DNA of 64,000 nt from Deltaproteobacteria bacterium (GTDB lineage: Bacteria; Myxococcota_A; UBA9160; SZUA-336), in assembly GCA_029261895.1 (NCBI GenBank), contig JAJDAK010000053.1, positions 1 to 64,000 on the forward strand, in the 5' to 3' direction. Of this stretch, positions 1 through 9,452 are shown piece by piece; within the stretch, counting starts at the first letter, position 1, and each line of letters begins with the position of its first letter. A program made the position numbers and the translations under genes. The notes below the pieces were generated by a model. That model was not told the DNA's origin and did not search any database. It saw only the letters and a program-made list of their open reading frames with translations.

Positions 1-3000
1 GGTCCCGGTGATGGTAGCGGTGGTATCCGAGTTATCCCAGACCATGCCGAAGCCGGTTGGAATCCGGATACGGATATCGTTTGTGGCAGTGATGGTCGCG
101 ACCGCACCGTCGGTTACGGTGGCGGCCGAGATGGCGGTCGCGGGATCGCCCACCGCGAATGCCTGGTTGGCGGCCGAAGCCAATGTGGGTGCACCGGTCG
201 CAATCGTTGCACTGTCTTCGTCATTGGTCGCGTTGGCGGCATTGCCGGAAATGACCAATTCGAGATTATCTGCGGCTTCGGCCACGGTGAATGCGGTGAA
301 GTTCAGGCCGGAGATGATGACCGTTTCGCCCACCGCAAGGTCGGTGGTGACATTGACCCAGAGCACGGAGTCGGAGCTTTCGTAGCTGACGGTCGTACTA
401 ACTTTGGTCGATGCGGTACCGGTAATGACCGCGGTGGTATCGGAGTTATCCCACGTCATGCTAAACCCGCTCGGTATGCGGATACGAATGTCGTTGCTCG
501 CGGTGATGGCAGCAGAAGTGGCGTCATCGGTCACGGTGATCGCTGAGATCGCGGTGGCACCATCATTTAGGGCGAAGACCTGATTCGCGGCCGATGCCAT
601 CGTGGGTGAGCCAATCGCGATGGTTGAACTGTCTTCGTCGTTTGTTGTGTCGGTTCCGTCACCGGTGACGACGAGTTCGAGATTATCCGCGGCTTCGGCC
701 GTGGAGAACGTTGTGAAATTGAGTCCTGAGATGATAATCGTCTCACCCACTGCAAGGTCGTTGGTGACGTTGATCCAAAGGACCGAGTCGGAGCTCTCGT
801 AACTGACCGTGGTCGCGACTTTTGTGGATGCGGTGCCCGCGATGGTGGCGGTGGTATCCGAGTTATCCCACACCATACCGAAGCCACTCGGGATGCGGAT
901 GCGGATATCATTTGACGCGGTAATGGCAGCCGCAGTTCCGTCTTCGGTGACGGTGATAACGCTGATGGCCGTCGCGCTGCTCCCGAGAGCGAAGACTTGA
1001 TTTGCCGCTGACGCCATCGTGGGTGCACCGATCGTGATCGTGCCGCTGTCTTCGTCGTTGGTTGCATTGCTAGCGCTGCCCGAAACCACAAGCTCGAGGT
1101 TGTCCGCGGCCTCCGCGGTCGAGAAGGTCTTGAAGTTTAGTCCAGAGATAATGACGGTTTCGCCCGCAGCCAGGTCTGTGGTGACGTTGACCCAAAGGAC
1201 CGAGTCGGAGCTCTCGTAGCTTACAGTCGTGGCCACCTTCGTCGACGCGGTACCTGTGATGGTCGCGGTGGTATCCGAGTTGTCCCAAGTCATTCCGAAA
1301 CCACTTGGAATCCGAATGCGGATGTCGCCGGTTGCCGTGATGCCCGCTGCGGTACCGCTTTCCGTCACGGTGACGGCGCTGATGGCGGTAATGGGATCTC
1401 CAATGGCAAACAATTGGTTCGCCGCTGAGGCTATTGTAGGTGCACCGATGGTGACTGTGGCGCTATCTTCGTCGTTGGCGGCGTTGGTTCCGTCACCGGA
1501 GACGACCAGTTCTAGATTATCTGCGGCTTCAACGGTGGTGAACGCCGTGAAGTTCAGCCCTGAGATGATGACCGTTTCACCCGCGGCAAGGTCGCTGGTT
1601 ACATTGACCCAGAGCACGGAGTCGGAACTCTCGTAGCTTACGGTGGTGGCTACTTTGGTCGATGCGGTACCGGTGATGGTCGCGGTGGTATCCGAGTTAT
1701 CCCAGGTCATGCCGAAGCCGGTTGGAATACGTATGCGAATATCCTTGGCCGCAGTGATCGAGGCAGCGGTTGCGCTCTCGGTCGCGGTGATGGCTTGGAT
1801 CGCGGTGATGCCATCGCCCAGGTTGAAGAGCTGGTTTGCTGCCGACGCGATGGTTGGAGACCCAATCGTAATTGTAGCGCTGTCATCGTCTGCGGTGATT
1901 CCGCTGGCACCGGTGACCACCAGTTCGAGATTGTCGGCGGCTTCCACCGTTGTGAACGCCGTGAAGTTCAACCCAGAAATCGTAATCGTTTCACCCGCAG
2001 CTAAGTCGCTTGTTACATCGATCCAAAGCACTTGGTCGGAGCTTTCATAGCTCACGGTGGTCAAGACCTTGCTGGAAGCGGTGCCTCCAATGGTCGCGGC
2101 GGTGTCGGATGTGTCCCAGGTCATGCCGAAACTGCTTGGGATGCGGACGCGAAGGTCGCTAGCCGCGGTGATGGTCGGTGCGGTCGCGTCATCGGTGATG
2201 GTGATGGTCTCGATCGCATCAATGGGGTCGTTGACGCTGAAGAGCTGGTTGGCCGCGGATGCCAACGTCGGTTGGCCAATCGTAATCGTATTGGTGTCTT
2301 CGTCAACCGTGTCACCGCTTGCGGATCCATCGATGACGAGCTCGAGTTTATCCGCTGCTTCTGAGTTCAGAAAGTTATTGAAGTTCAGGTCTGCGATGAT
2401 GAGTGTCTCTCCGGCAGCAAAGTCACTCGTCACGTTCAGGTACAGAACCTGGTCGGAACTCTCGTAACTCAAGGTCGTGCTGACCTTGCTGGATGCGGTT
2501 CCCGTGATCGTGGCAGCCGTATCTGAAGTATCCCAAGTCATTGCGAAGCTACTCGGGATGCGCACGCGGATATCATTTCCGGCAGTGATGACTCCAGCGG
2601 TTGCGTCATCTGTAACGGTAATGCTTTCGATCGCGGTTGTGGATCCGCCGACGATGAAGAGCTGATTCGCGTTCGATACGATCGTGGGCGCTCCGATCGA
2701 TATCGTACTGGAGTCCTCATCGTTCGTGTCGTCGTTTGCGCCGCCCGTGAGCACGAGCTCGAGATTGTCGGCTGCGGAAGACGCACTGAAGCTGGTAAAT
2801 TTCAGATCGGAAATGATCAGTGTCTGACCCGCGGCGAAGTCGTCCGTCATATCCACGACAAGAACTTTGCCGGAGTCCTCATAGGTGACGGCCGCATTGG
2901 TTTTGGATGAAGCCGTTCCTGCAAATGTGGGCGCTGTATCCGTCGTATCCCAGACCATGTTGAAAGCGGATGGAATGCGAACTCGTAGATCGGTTGCTGC

Positions 3001-4740
3001 GGCGATGCTCGGACTGGTGGCGTCGTCTGTTACCGTAATTGCCGAGATTGCGGTTGCGCTCGCCCCTACACCGAATGCCTGGTTTGCTGCGGAGACGATC
3101 GTGGGTGCTCCGATGCGTATGTCGTTGCCAGCTTCGTCCGCAGTCGTGCCCGTGGCTCCACCGATCACGAGCTCGAGCGCATCTGCGGCAGACGCGGCGG
3201 TAAAGCTGGCGAACGCAAGATCGGCGATGGTGAGTACGTCGCTGTTCGCGAAAGTCGCCGTCACATCCACGTAAAGGGTCTTTCCCGAGCCTTCATACGA
3301 GATCGTCGAACTCACTTTATCGGAGGCCGCACCGCCGAAGGTCGCCGAGATGTCGGAGGTATCCCAGAGCATGTTGAGGCTGGCGGGAATAGTGATGCGG
3401 ATATCGTTGGTCGAGTCGATGAGTGCTGTAGACGCATCGGTGATCGTGAGCGTCTGAATCGCCTGCGCGACCTGGCCCACGTAGTACGTGGCTGCCGCCG
3501 CCATGTCCAACGTGGGCGCGAGGATGGTGACCGTGTTGGATGCTTCCTGCGAGACGTTCGTTCCCGATCCCGCAACGATGAGCTCTAGTTTATCCGCCGC
3601 GGATGCGGCGCTGAAATTGATGAAGCCGAGATCGGTGATCGTGAGGATGTCCACGGTTGCGAAGTCTGTTGTGACATCAATCCACAGCGTCTGGCCTGAA
3701 TCCTCGTAGCTGATCGTCCCGGAAACCTTATCGCTTGCTGAACTGCCGAAAGATGCTGTGGTATCCGACGTATCCCAAATCATATTGAAGCCGGACGGGA
3801 TGCGAATGCGGATATTGTCCGCGGTACTCACCGCACCTGCGGTCGTGAAGTCGTTGATGACGTTTATGATCGGGATGTCAGTTCTTGGATCACCCACTGC
3901 AAACACATCCGCTGTTGCGTACGTCAGCGCTGCACTCGATACGGCGATCGTCTTATCGTCCTCAGCGGCGGTATCCGCAGTTGAGCCGCCAATAAGCAGT
4001 TCCAGGTTATCGGCGGCTTCGCCGGTGTTGATTCCGTCGAAGCTCAGGTCAGAGATGATGATCGTTTCGCCAGCCGCGAAATCCGATGTAACGTCAATGT
4101 ACAGTGTTTGATCGGAGTTCTCGTAGCTTACCGTTGTTGAAACTTTACCGGACGCGGTTCCCAGGATGGTTGCGGTCGTGTCCGTGGTATCCCAGGTCAT
4201 GCTAAAGGTGCTTGGAATTCTGATTCGAATGTCACCCGTGGAAGTATCCGCTGTAATGGTCGCGGTGCTCGCGTCGGTGACTGTGATCGCACCAATGGCC
4301 TGCGCGACATCGCCGTCCTGGTACACGATACTTGCGGCCGAAGAGATCGCTGGGCGAACGATCGTAATCGTGCTTCCATCCTCATCGATAATATTCGTAC
4401 CGCCGTCTACACTCATCTCCAAATTGTCCGCGCTGTTGGGATCGGTGAATGAGGTGAAACTCAGATCGCTCACCTGAACTTGATTGTCCGCGGCGAAATC
4501 GACCGTAACATCGATGACGAGGGTGCGGCCGCTGTCGGCATAGCTCACGGTGGATGAGACTTTCGTGGAAGCCGTGCCCGCAAGCGTCGCGGTCGTATCC
4601 GAGGTATCCCAGAGCATATTGAAGCCACTTGGGATCGAGACACGAACGTCATTGGCTGCGGTGATGTATAGGTCGGAAGGTCCGTCCGTGATAACCAAAC
4701 CGGCGGCCGCGGTGGCGGTATCGCCCACTGTGTAGGTGTT
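1..4740 (-). repeat. Tandem ~0.41 kb coding repeats (at least 12 units)
   Basis: The tryptophan codon of the WD.SDTTAT motif (CCA on the plus strand) recurs at 37, 451, 868, 1285, 1702, 2116, 2533, 2950, 3364, 3775, 4192 and 4609. The spacings are 414, 417, 417, 417, 414, 417, 417, 414, 411, 417 and 417 bases, all multiples of three, so the array stays in frame. Units nearest base 1 (C-terminal) are much more alike than those near 3300-4700. This implies that the C-terminal side expanded more recently or is homogenised. The array continues beyond the window. Confidence 0.95.
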
Positions 4741-5712
4741 GGAGGTTGCGGATAAGAGCGTTGGTTCGCCACCCCCATCAGTGGTTTTGCGGATCGCTCC
4801 GCCGGCGCCGACCGCGTAGCAGGTCTTGTCATCGGTGCAGAAGATGTCGTTGAACGCTGAGGCGCCGATGCCTGTGTGCGCGCTCCAGCTGGTTTCGCCT
4901 TCACGCTTCTTATAGATGTTCGGAGTGTCGCCCGCGATATAGCCTACGCCGCTTGTGGGAAAACTAATGCCGCCGATTATGAACGCGCCGAGGTCAACGT
5001 CTTCGGTCCAGGTCACGCCCGCGTTCGCGGTTTTCCAGATCTTTGCTGAACCACCCGCGGCCCAGCAGGTGCTGGCGTCGGTACAGACCAAGCTGAACAT
5101 ATTGGTGGCGCCCGGCTTGGTCGTCTCCCCGGTCCATGTTGAACCGCCGTTGGTGGTGAAGACAGAATTTCCAGAACCACCGATCGCGTAACCACTCGAA
5201 TCATCCAGAAACCAAATGCCATGCCAGTCGACCGTGCCTTGGTCGGTGCTCATGGTCCAGGTACCGCCGCTGCGGTCCCAGATTTCGCCACCGTTCAACC
5301 CGGCCCAGCAGGTACTCGCCGTGGGGCAATGGATGTCGTTGACTTCGAGCGTGCCGCCGATGTCTTCATCGGTCCAGTTCGAACCGCCGTCTGTGGTCCG
5401 CCAAATCGCACCGTTATCACCCACGACATAGCCCGTGGAATTATCGACAAACCAAACGCCGAGCAGGTTGTCGACTGTGTTTGGATCTACACTGGACCAC
5501 GCGGTTCCGCCGTTGCTGGTCTTCAGAACGGTGCCGAGAGCACCGGCCGCGAAACAAGTGGTAGAGTTTACGGGGCAGTGAATGGCGTTGAGGTTATCGG
5601 TGTCGGCGTTGGTTTGTGCCTGCCAGCCGCTAGCGTTTGCAGAGGAAGCGGCGAGCAAGAGATAAAGCAGAGCAATCCAAACGTACGGGCGTACGTTCGT
5701 TATTCGTGACAC
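1..5712 (-). CDS. Giant secreted repeat protein, N-terminal part (runs off the window)
   Basis: Reading the minus strand in one frame from a GTG at 5712 gives 1904 codons with no stop noticed before base 1, so the C terminus is missing. Residues 1-27 look like a signal peptide: Arg residues, a Leu-rich core (ALLYLLLAA) and an SANA cleavage site. Residues about 28-325 form a YCF48/BNR-like beta-propeller segment with repeated W..T.GG..W motifs. They also carry four Cys pairs of the type HCPxxSTTC or CTDxSTCW, which suit disulfides outside the cytoplasm. From about residue 325 on there are 137-139 residue Ig-like beta repeats, each with IRIRIP..F.M.WD.SDTTAT, GTAS.KVS..VSY and ADNLEL motifs. 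Alternative in-frame GTG/TTG codons lie within 36 bases upstream; 5712 was chosen because it puts the signal peptide at the N terminus. Probable surface or adhesin-like protein. I do not recognise the repeat family by name, and no anchor domain is visible. Confidence 0.85.
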   Translation of the reverse strand, partial: MSRITNVRPYVWIALLYLLLAASSANASGWQAQTNADTDNLNAIHCPVNSTTCFAAGALGTVLKTSNGGTAWSSVDPNTVDNLLGVWFVDNSTGYVVGDNGAIWRTTDGGSNWTDEDIGGTLEVNDIHCPTASTCWAGLNGGEIWDRSGGTWTMSTDQGTVDWHGIWFLDDSSGYAIGGSGNSVFTTNGGSTWTGETTKPGATNMFSLVCTDASTCWAAGGSAKIWKTANAGVTWTEDVDLGAFIIGGISFPTSGVGYIAGDTPNIYKKREGETSWSAHTGIGASAFNDIFCTDDKTCYAVGAGGAIRKTTDGGGEPTLLSATSNTYTVGDTATAAAGLVITDGPSDLYITAANDVRVSIPSGFNMLWDTSDTTATLAGTASTKVSSTVSYADSGRTLVIDVTVDFAADNQVQVSDLSFTSFTDPNSADNLEMSVDGGTNIIDEDGSTITIVRPAISSAASIVYQDGDVAQAIGAITVTDASTATITADTSTGDIRIRIPSTFSMTWDTTDTTATILGTASGKVSTTVSYENSDQTLYIDVTSDFAAGETIIISDLSFDGINTGEAADNLELLIGGSTADTAAEDDKTIAVSSAALTYATADVFAVGDPRTDIPIINVINDFTTAGAVSTADNIRIRIPSGFNMIWDTSDTTASFGSSASDKVSGTISYEDSGQTLWIDVTTDFATVDILTITDLGFINFSAASAADKLELIVAGSGTNVSQEASNTVTILAPTLDMAAAATYYVGQVAQAIQTLTITDASTALIDSTNDIRITIPASLNMLWDTSDISATFGGAASDKVSSTISYEGSGKTLYVDVTATFANSDVLTIADLAFASFTAASAADALELVIGGATGTTADEAGNDIRIGAPTIVSAANQAFGVGASATAISAITVTDDATSPSIAAATDLRVRIPSAFNMVWDTTDTAPTFAGTASSKTNAAVTYEDSGKVLVVDMTDDFAAGQTLIISDLKFTSFSASSAADNLELVLTGGANDDTNDEDSSTISIGAPTIVSNANQLFIVGGSTTAIESITVTDDATAGVITAGNDIRVRIPSSFAMTWDTSDTAATITGTASSKVSTTLSYESSDQVLYLNVTSDFAAGETLIIADLNFNNFLNSEAADKLELVIDGSASGDTVDEDTNTITIGQPTLASAANQLFSVNDPIDAIETITITDDATAPTITAASDLRVRIPSSFGMTWDTSDTAATIGGTASSKVLTTVSYESSDQVLWIDVTSDLAAGETITISGLNFTAFTTVEAADNLELVVTGASGITADDDSATITIGSPTIASAANQLFNLGDGITAIQAITATESATAASITAAKDIRIRIPTGFGMTWDNSDTTATITGTASTKVATTVSYESSDSVLWVNVTSDLAAGETVIISGLNFTAFTTVEAADNLELVVSGDGTNAANDEDSATVTIGAPTIASAANQLFAIGDPITAISAVTVTESGTAAGITATGDIRIRIPSGFGMTWDNSDTTATITGTASTKVATTVSYESSDSVLWVNVTTDLAAGETVIISGLNFKTFSTAEAADNLELVVSGSASNATNDEDSGTITIGAPTMASAANQVFALGSSATAISVITVTEDGTAAAITASNDIRIRIPSGFGMVWDNSDTTATIAGTASTKVATTVSYESSDSVLWINVTNDLAVGETIIISGLNFTTFSTAEAADNLELVVTGDGTDTTNDEDSSTIAIGSPTMASAANQVFALNDGATAISAITVTDDATSAAITASNDIRIRIPSGFSMTWDNSDTTAVITGTASTKVSTTVSYESSDSVLWVNVTTDLAVGETVIISGLNFTAFTVAEAADNLELVISGNAANATNDEDSATIATGAPTLASAANQAFAVGDPATAISAATVTDGAVATITATNDIRIRIPTGFGMVWDNSDTTATITGT

Positions 5713-5949
5713 GAGCGTTGAGTTTAAATTCACCACCGAGTACAAACAACTTTCTGTTGGCCCTCGGATTGCGGGGTCGACGGCGAGCAAATGCGGTCGA
5801 GACGCAGGATTCCGGGGGGTACCTCTGCTAAGACTCTTAACGGGTCGTTTTTCGGGTCTCTTTACCTACGCTGAGGTTTTACAGGAGGGTTAGACCCGCC
5901 AGTTGCTAGTCGGTGATGTGGTTATTTATGACTGAATCAGAACTGCGTA

Positions 5950-7554
5950 CTAAGGAGTGATTCTTGCCGGCTTGCGATAGGGTTCACGCCAGAACAGCGC
6001 GAAGGCGATGACGATCAGCGCTGCCCCCTGCGCCGGCCGTTGACCGACGTGGACGAAGAGTGTGTTTGCTTGAAGCAGACGAACTTTATTGGACATGAGC
6101 GCGCCGTGCTTGAAGGGTTCGATCCAGTCGACGGTGCGCCCGAGCGGATCCACGACCGCGGTAAGTCCGTTGTTGGTTGCGCGCAATAGATAGCGACGTG
6201 TTTCGATCGCACGCCACGCGGCCATCAAATGGTGTTGTCTCGACGCTGCCGAACGCATGAACCAATTGTCATTGGAGAGTGCGAGGATTAAGTCTCCGCC
6301 ATGTTTACGGATCATGCTCGCGTATACATCGGGCCATAGATCTTCGTAACAGATGCCGGCTACAATTTTTACCGAGCGGCCGTCGGCGAGTTTCAGCTCG
6401 AGAGGTTTTTCATCGGGTCCGCTGAGAAGCCGGTAGTTCCGACCAAACAGTGTTGGTAGCGACGGAAAGACATCGCCCATGGGAAATTTTTCGGAGAACG
6501 GAAATAACACCTGTTTTCGATACGGTCCCTCGAGTTCACCGGACGCGTGCATGAGATAGGCACTGTTGTAAAATCGATCTCCACCGGCTTCGGATCGTGG
6601 TACACGCGTTTGACCCCCAAAGATAATCGGTACCCTGAGCCCTGGGATGGGATCCTTGGTTCCGCCGCGTTCGATATAACGTTCTCCGTCGAGGTAGTCG
6701 AAGCCAACGCTTGACTCGGGCCAGATTAGTAGGTCCGGCTGAGTGCGATGAACGACGTCTCTCGAAAAAACGCGATACTTTTCAACATTGACGCGAATAC
6801 GGTGATCGATGAAATCGCGAATCGGATCGAGGTTGCCCTGGACCATTGCAATGCGTAGCGGTTCGGCGCTCACGATCGCCTGTTGGAGTTGATGCTCGCG
6901 AATTCCGGCGTAGATCAAGATCAGTGCGGCTAGGCTGCCCGCGATCGATACACTGAGCCTCAGCGACGGTAGATACGCGGGTGGGTTGGTTCTCCAATGA
7001 TAGGCAACGGCGACGGTCATCGAACTGAGCCAGAGCAAGATCCAACCGGTGAACTGCGTGCCGAATAGGTCTGCGGTTTGTGCGAGTGGTGTCCCGATGA
7101 TCGGGTTTGCCAATAGCCAGGGAAACATTCGCGGAAAGAAGAGTTCTAGTACGAACCACGCAGAGGGAAGAGACAGCAAAAGGTTTCTAAATATGCCGCG
7201 ATGCAGCCGAAGGTAGAGCCAATTCATTGCGACGAATTGGAGGCTCATAAGCCCGACATAGAGCAGAACGATCAACATACATACCGGAGATGAATAACCA
7301 GAAAATTTTTCTACGACCATTGGGAACCAGTACGCGTTGGTGACATTGACTCCAACGCCGAAGACGAATGGTCCCCAATAGCCGGGTCGGTTTTCACGGA
7401 TGTAGATGGTGGCTAAGACCAAAGCGGCGGTGATGGTGAGTACCGCGCTCAACGCGTTCCATGGTGCGACGTACGCACAACCGAGACTTGTTCCCGCGAG
7501 TGCCCAAGGCGACAGTGAGAGACACCGCTGCCAGATAGGATGACCGAACTTCAT
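5950..7554 (-). CDS. lnt: Apolipoprotein N-acyltransferase
   Basis: 534 residues. Transfers the third acyl chain onto the N-terminal cysteine of lipoproteins at the periplasmic face of the inner membrane. The N-terminal ~215 residues hold several hydrophobic segments, followed by a nitrilase/CN-hydrolase domain. The expected triad is visible: Glu280 in LIWPESS, Lys347 in PYRKQVLFPF and Cys402 in GICYEDLWP, matching the E. coli Glu267-Lys335-Cys387 order. A last hydrophobic segment lies near residue 510-525. The gene starts 39 bases after the stop of the MATE gene and is probably co-transcribed with it. Substrates are nearby: FlgH and the small lipoprotein at 9011. Length and motifs are normal for the family. 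Confidence 0.95.
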   Translation of the reverse strand: MKFGHPIWQRCLSLSPWALAGTSLGCAYVAPWNALSAVLTITAALVLATIYIRENRPGYWGPFVFGVGVNVTNAYWFPMVVEKFSGYSSPVCMLIVLLYVGLMSLQFVAMNWLYLRLHRGIFRNLLLSLPSAWFVLELFFPRMFPWLLANPIIGTPLAQTADLFGTQFTGWILLWLSSMTVAVAYHWRTNPPAYLPSLRLSVSIAGSLAALILIYAGIREHQLQQAIVSAEPLRIAMVQGNLDPIRDFIDHRIRVNVEKYRVFSRDVVHRTQPDLLIWPESSVGFDYLDGERYIERGGTKDPIPGLRVPIIFGGQTRVPRSEAGGDRFYNSAYLMHASGELEGPYRKQVLFPFSEKFPMGDVFPSLPTLFGRNYRLLSGPDEKPLELKLADGRSVKIVAGICYEDLWPDVYASMIRKHGGDLILALSNDNWFMRSAASRQHHLMAAWRAIETRRYLLRATNNGLTAVVDPLGRTVDWIEPFKHGALMSNKVRLLQANTLFVHVGQRPAQGAALIVIAFALFWREPYRKPARITP

Positions 7555-7593
7555 GCATTCCGAATCGGCAAATCGAGTCGGAAACCCAACGAC

Positions 7594-8943
7594 TTAGGCG
7601 ACTTGGATGCGATCCACTGCGTCGGGGCCGCGTAGCCGAATCCAAAATAGGAGCAGCGCGGCGATGACGGCAAGGCCAAACGACATCCCCCACCAGATTC
7701 CGCTCAATCCGTAGCCACGATTGAAGGCGAGGTAACCGCCAATGGGTAACGCGAGTACGTAGTAGCCGACGAGATTGAACATTGCCGCTACGCGGGGCCG
7801 TCCCATGCCGCGTAGCACGCCGCCGCCTACGACTTGTACGCCGTCGAAAATCTGAAAACTGGCCGCAATAGGGAGGATGAGGCTGGCAGCCTGGATGACC
7901 GCGATGTCTGGGCTATACCAGCCTGGTATCTGATGTCGAAGTAATATGAAAACTGACGCTGAGACCAACATGAGTACTGCGCCGAGGCTGATTGCGATCC
8001 AAGCGGACTGCCGCGCGCCGGCGCGATCGCCGCTGCCGATAAGTTGTCCCACGCGTACCGCGGAACCGATGGACACACCAAGTGGGATCATGAATGAGAG
8101 CGACGCCATATTGAGTACGATGTTGTGGCTCGCGAGATGCATGACACCGAGTCGTCCCGCCATCAATGTGCTCGCCGCGAATGCAAACACTTCGAGCCCG
8201 TATTGAATCCCGGTCGGAAATCCCAGAGCGAAAACCTGGAACAAACCTTTGGCAGAAAAGCTGTGCCGACCCCACGGGAGCCACGCATCTTGATGGAGCC
8301 GAAGAAGCACTACCCAGCCCGCGAGCCCAAACAACAGTACCGATCGCGTAAGCGCGGACGCAACGCCCGCGCCAAAGAGGCCAAGTGCCGGAAAGCCCCA
8401 ATGACCAAAGATGAGCGCCCAGTTGAATACCACGTTCAGTACGTTGGCGATGACCATCACCCACATCGCAGGATAGACGATGCCTCGCCCTTGTAAGTAG
8501 TGACGTATCGCTATGAAAACGAGGAAGCATGGGATGCTTGGGATTTGAACCAGTACGTAACGATGGGCGAGTTCTGCGGTAACAGCGTCCTGGCCCGACC
8601 AAAGTAATAGCGATCGCGTGAGTAGCCACGAACCCGCAACGGGGATGGCAACCATGACTGCGATCACGATACCTCGTTGTAACGCGATGCCGACCTGCCG
8701 GTGATCGCCTGCGCCATGGGATTGGCTCACGATAGGGTCCATGCCGAGCACGATCCCCATGCCGAACATCAGCGTGACCCCGGTCCAGACGTTTCCGAGT
8801 CCGGCAGCGGCGAGCGACTCTACACTCACGCGGCCTACCATCAGCGTGTCCACAACACCAAGAAGCATGCTGCCGAATTGGGTGGCTACGACCGGTGCGG
8901 CGAGTTTGCAAAGAATGCGTAGCTCTTGTTGGAACGAAGTCAT
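7594..8943 (-). CDS. MATE family multidrug/Na+ antiporter
   Basis: 449 residues, about 12 hydrophobic segments. The N-terminal APVVATQFGSMLLGVVDTLMVGR and the following stretch through a GMDPIVSQSHGAGD-like segment are typical of NorM/MATE exporters, which expel cationic drugs or metabolites in exchange for Na+ or H+. The second half repeats the pattern (RVGQLIGSGDRAGAR), as expected from the two-fold MATE fold. It is divergent from the lipoprotein gene at 9011, with a 67-base gap that must hold both promoters, and lies upstream of lnt on the same strand. The substrate cannot be read from sequence. Confidence 0.93.
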   Translation of the reverse strand: MTSFQQELRILCKLAAPVVATQFGSMLLGVVDTLMVGRVSVESLAAAGLGNVWTGVTLMFGMGIVLGMDPIVSQSHGAGDHRQVGIALQRGIVIAVMVAIPVAGSWLLTRSLLLWSGQDAVTAELAHRYVLVQIPSIPCFLVFIAIRHYLQGRGIVYPAMWVMVIANVLNVVFNWALIFGHWGFPALGLFGAGVASALTRSVLLFGLAGWVVLLRLHQDAWLPWGRHSFSAKGLFQVFALGFPTGIQYGLEVFAFAASTLMAGRLGVMHLASHNIVLNMASLSFMIPLGVSIGSAVRVGQLIGSGDRAGARQSAWIAISLGAVLMLVSASVFILLRHQIPGWYSPDIAVIQAASLILPIAASFQIFDGVQVVGGGVLRGMGRPRVAAMFNLVGYYVLALPIGGYLAFNRGYGLSGIWWGMSFGLAVIAALLLFWIRLRGPDAVDRIQVA

Positions 8944-8997
8944 CGCGGCGCAGAATACTAACCGTTCTCAAACTGCTATGCTCCGGATGCACCGCTT

Positions 8998-9003
8998 AGG
9001 AGG
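8998..9003 (+). promoter_or_regulatory. Shine-Dalgarno AGGAGG fixing the start of the lipoprotein gene
   Basis: A perfect AGGAGG lies 7 bases before the GTG at 9011. It excludes the in-frame ATG codons further upstream, which would add a non-lipoprotein N terminus overlapping the divergent MATE gene. Confidence 0.85.
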
Positions 9004-9010
9004 ATCGACC

Positions 9011-9448
9011 GTGGTACGCAATTGGATTCCTGTTTTAGCTTTGTTGGTATGGGGTTGTTCCGATGCCCCGGAATCTGAACCCGTGGATATGGCGGAAAAA
9101 TCGGCTGTCGAGCCGCGGCACGGCGGTCAAATGGCGGAACCCCCCACGCTCGCCAAGAACGAGTTTCCTCCGGATTTCCCTGCACATCCGAGCGCTGAAA
9201 TTTCAGAGTTCGCGTACGAAATGGGTGAAGGGGTTACGTTGAAAGCTACGGTCAAGATTGATGAAGCTGCTGAGCAGGTGAGTCGCTTCTATCGGTATGA
9301 AATGGAGTCGCAAGGTTGGAAGCTCAATGCAAGCGAAAAAATCCCCGGCCTTGACCTCCTGAGTTTTACCAAGCCGGGCCGTGCGACCAGTTTGACGATC
9401 GAGCCTGTGGACGGTGTGACTCAGGTCGAAGTGGAGATGTTCTGGTAG
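9011..9448 (+). CDS. Small predicted lipoprotein
   Basis: 145 residues from a GTG with a perfect Shine-Dalgarno. The N terminus VVRNWIPVLALLVWGC is a short lipoprotein signal with Cys16 as the acylated residue; Trp at -2 in the lipobox is slightly unusual. After a disordered stretch (to about residue 50), residues 55-145 form a compact alpha/beta domain. Its pattern is FPPDFPAHPSAEI, then VDEAAEQVSRFYRYEMESQGW, then a strand-rich end. This resembles small domains common in lipoproteins where a paired-strand hairpin is followed by a 'FY..el...GW' helix. Function unknown. It ends 4 bases before the convergent acyl-CoA synthetase gene. Confidence 0.85.
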   Translation: MVRNWIPVLALLVWGCSDAPESEPVDMAEKSAVEPRHGGQMAEPPTLAKNEFPPDFPAHPSAEISEFAYEMGEGVTLKATVKIDEAAEQVSRFYRYEMESQGWKLNASEKIPGLDLLSFTKPGRATSLTIEPVDGVTQVEVEMFW

Positions 9449-9452
9449 GAAG

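Noticed and set aside
8..4735. Many plus-strand open frames with repeated Met-Val-Ala-rich peptides
   Set aside because: They are the antisense of the minus-strand repeat gene; the minus frame is continuous, has a signal peptide and conserved motifs, and the repeat periods are multiples of three in that frame.
1..4740. Possible CRISPR or non-coding satellite
   Set aside because: The units are about 415 bases long, have no short spacers, and keep a coding frame.
5853..5898. Seven-base inverted repeat CGGGTCT/AGACCCG and possible riboswitch before the repeat gene
   Set aside because: A 7-base stem with a 32-base loop is expected by chance in this space, and the conserved cores of c-di-GMP riboswitches were not found.
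7913..8992. A 359-residue minus-strand frame overlapping the MATE gene
   Set aside because: Its protein is Arg/His-rich without domain features; the overlapping MATE frame has clear membrane segments and motifs.
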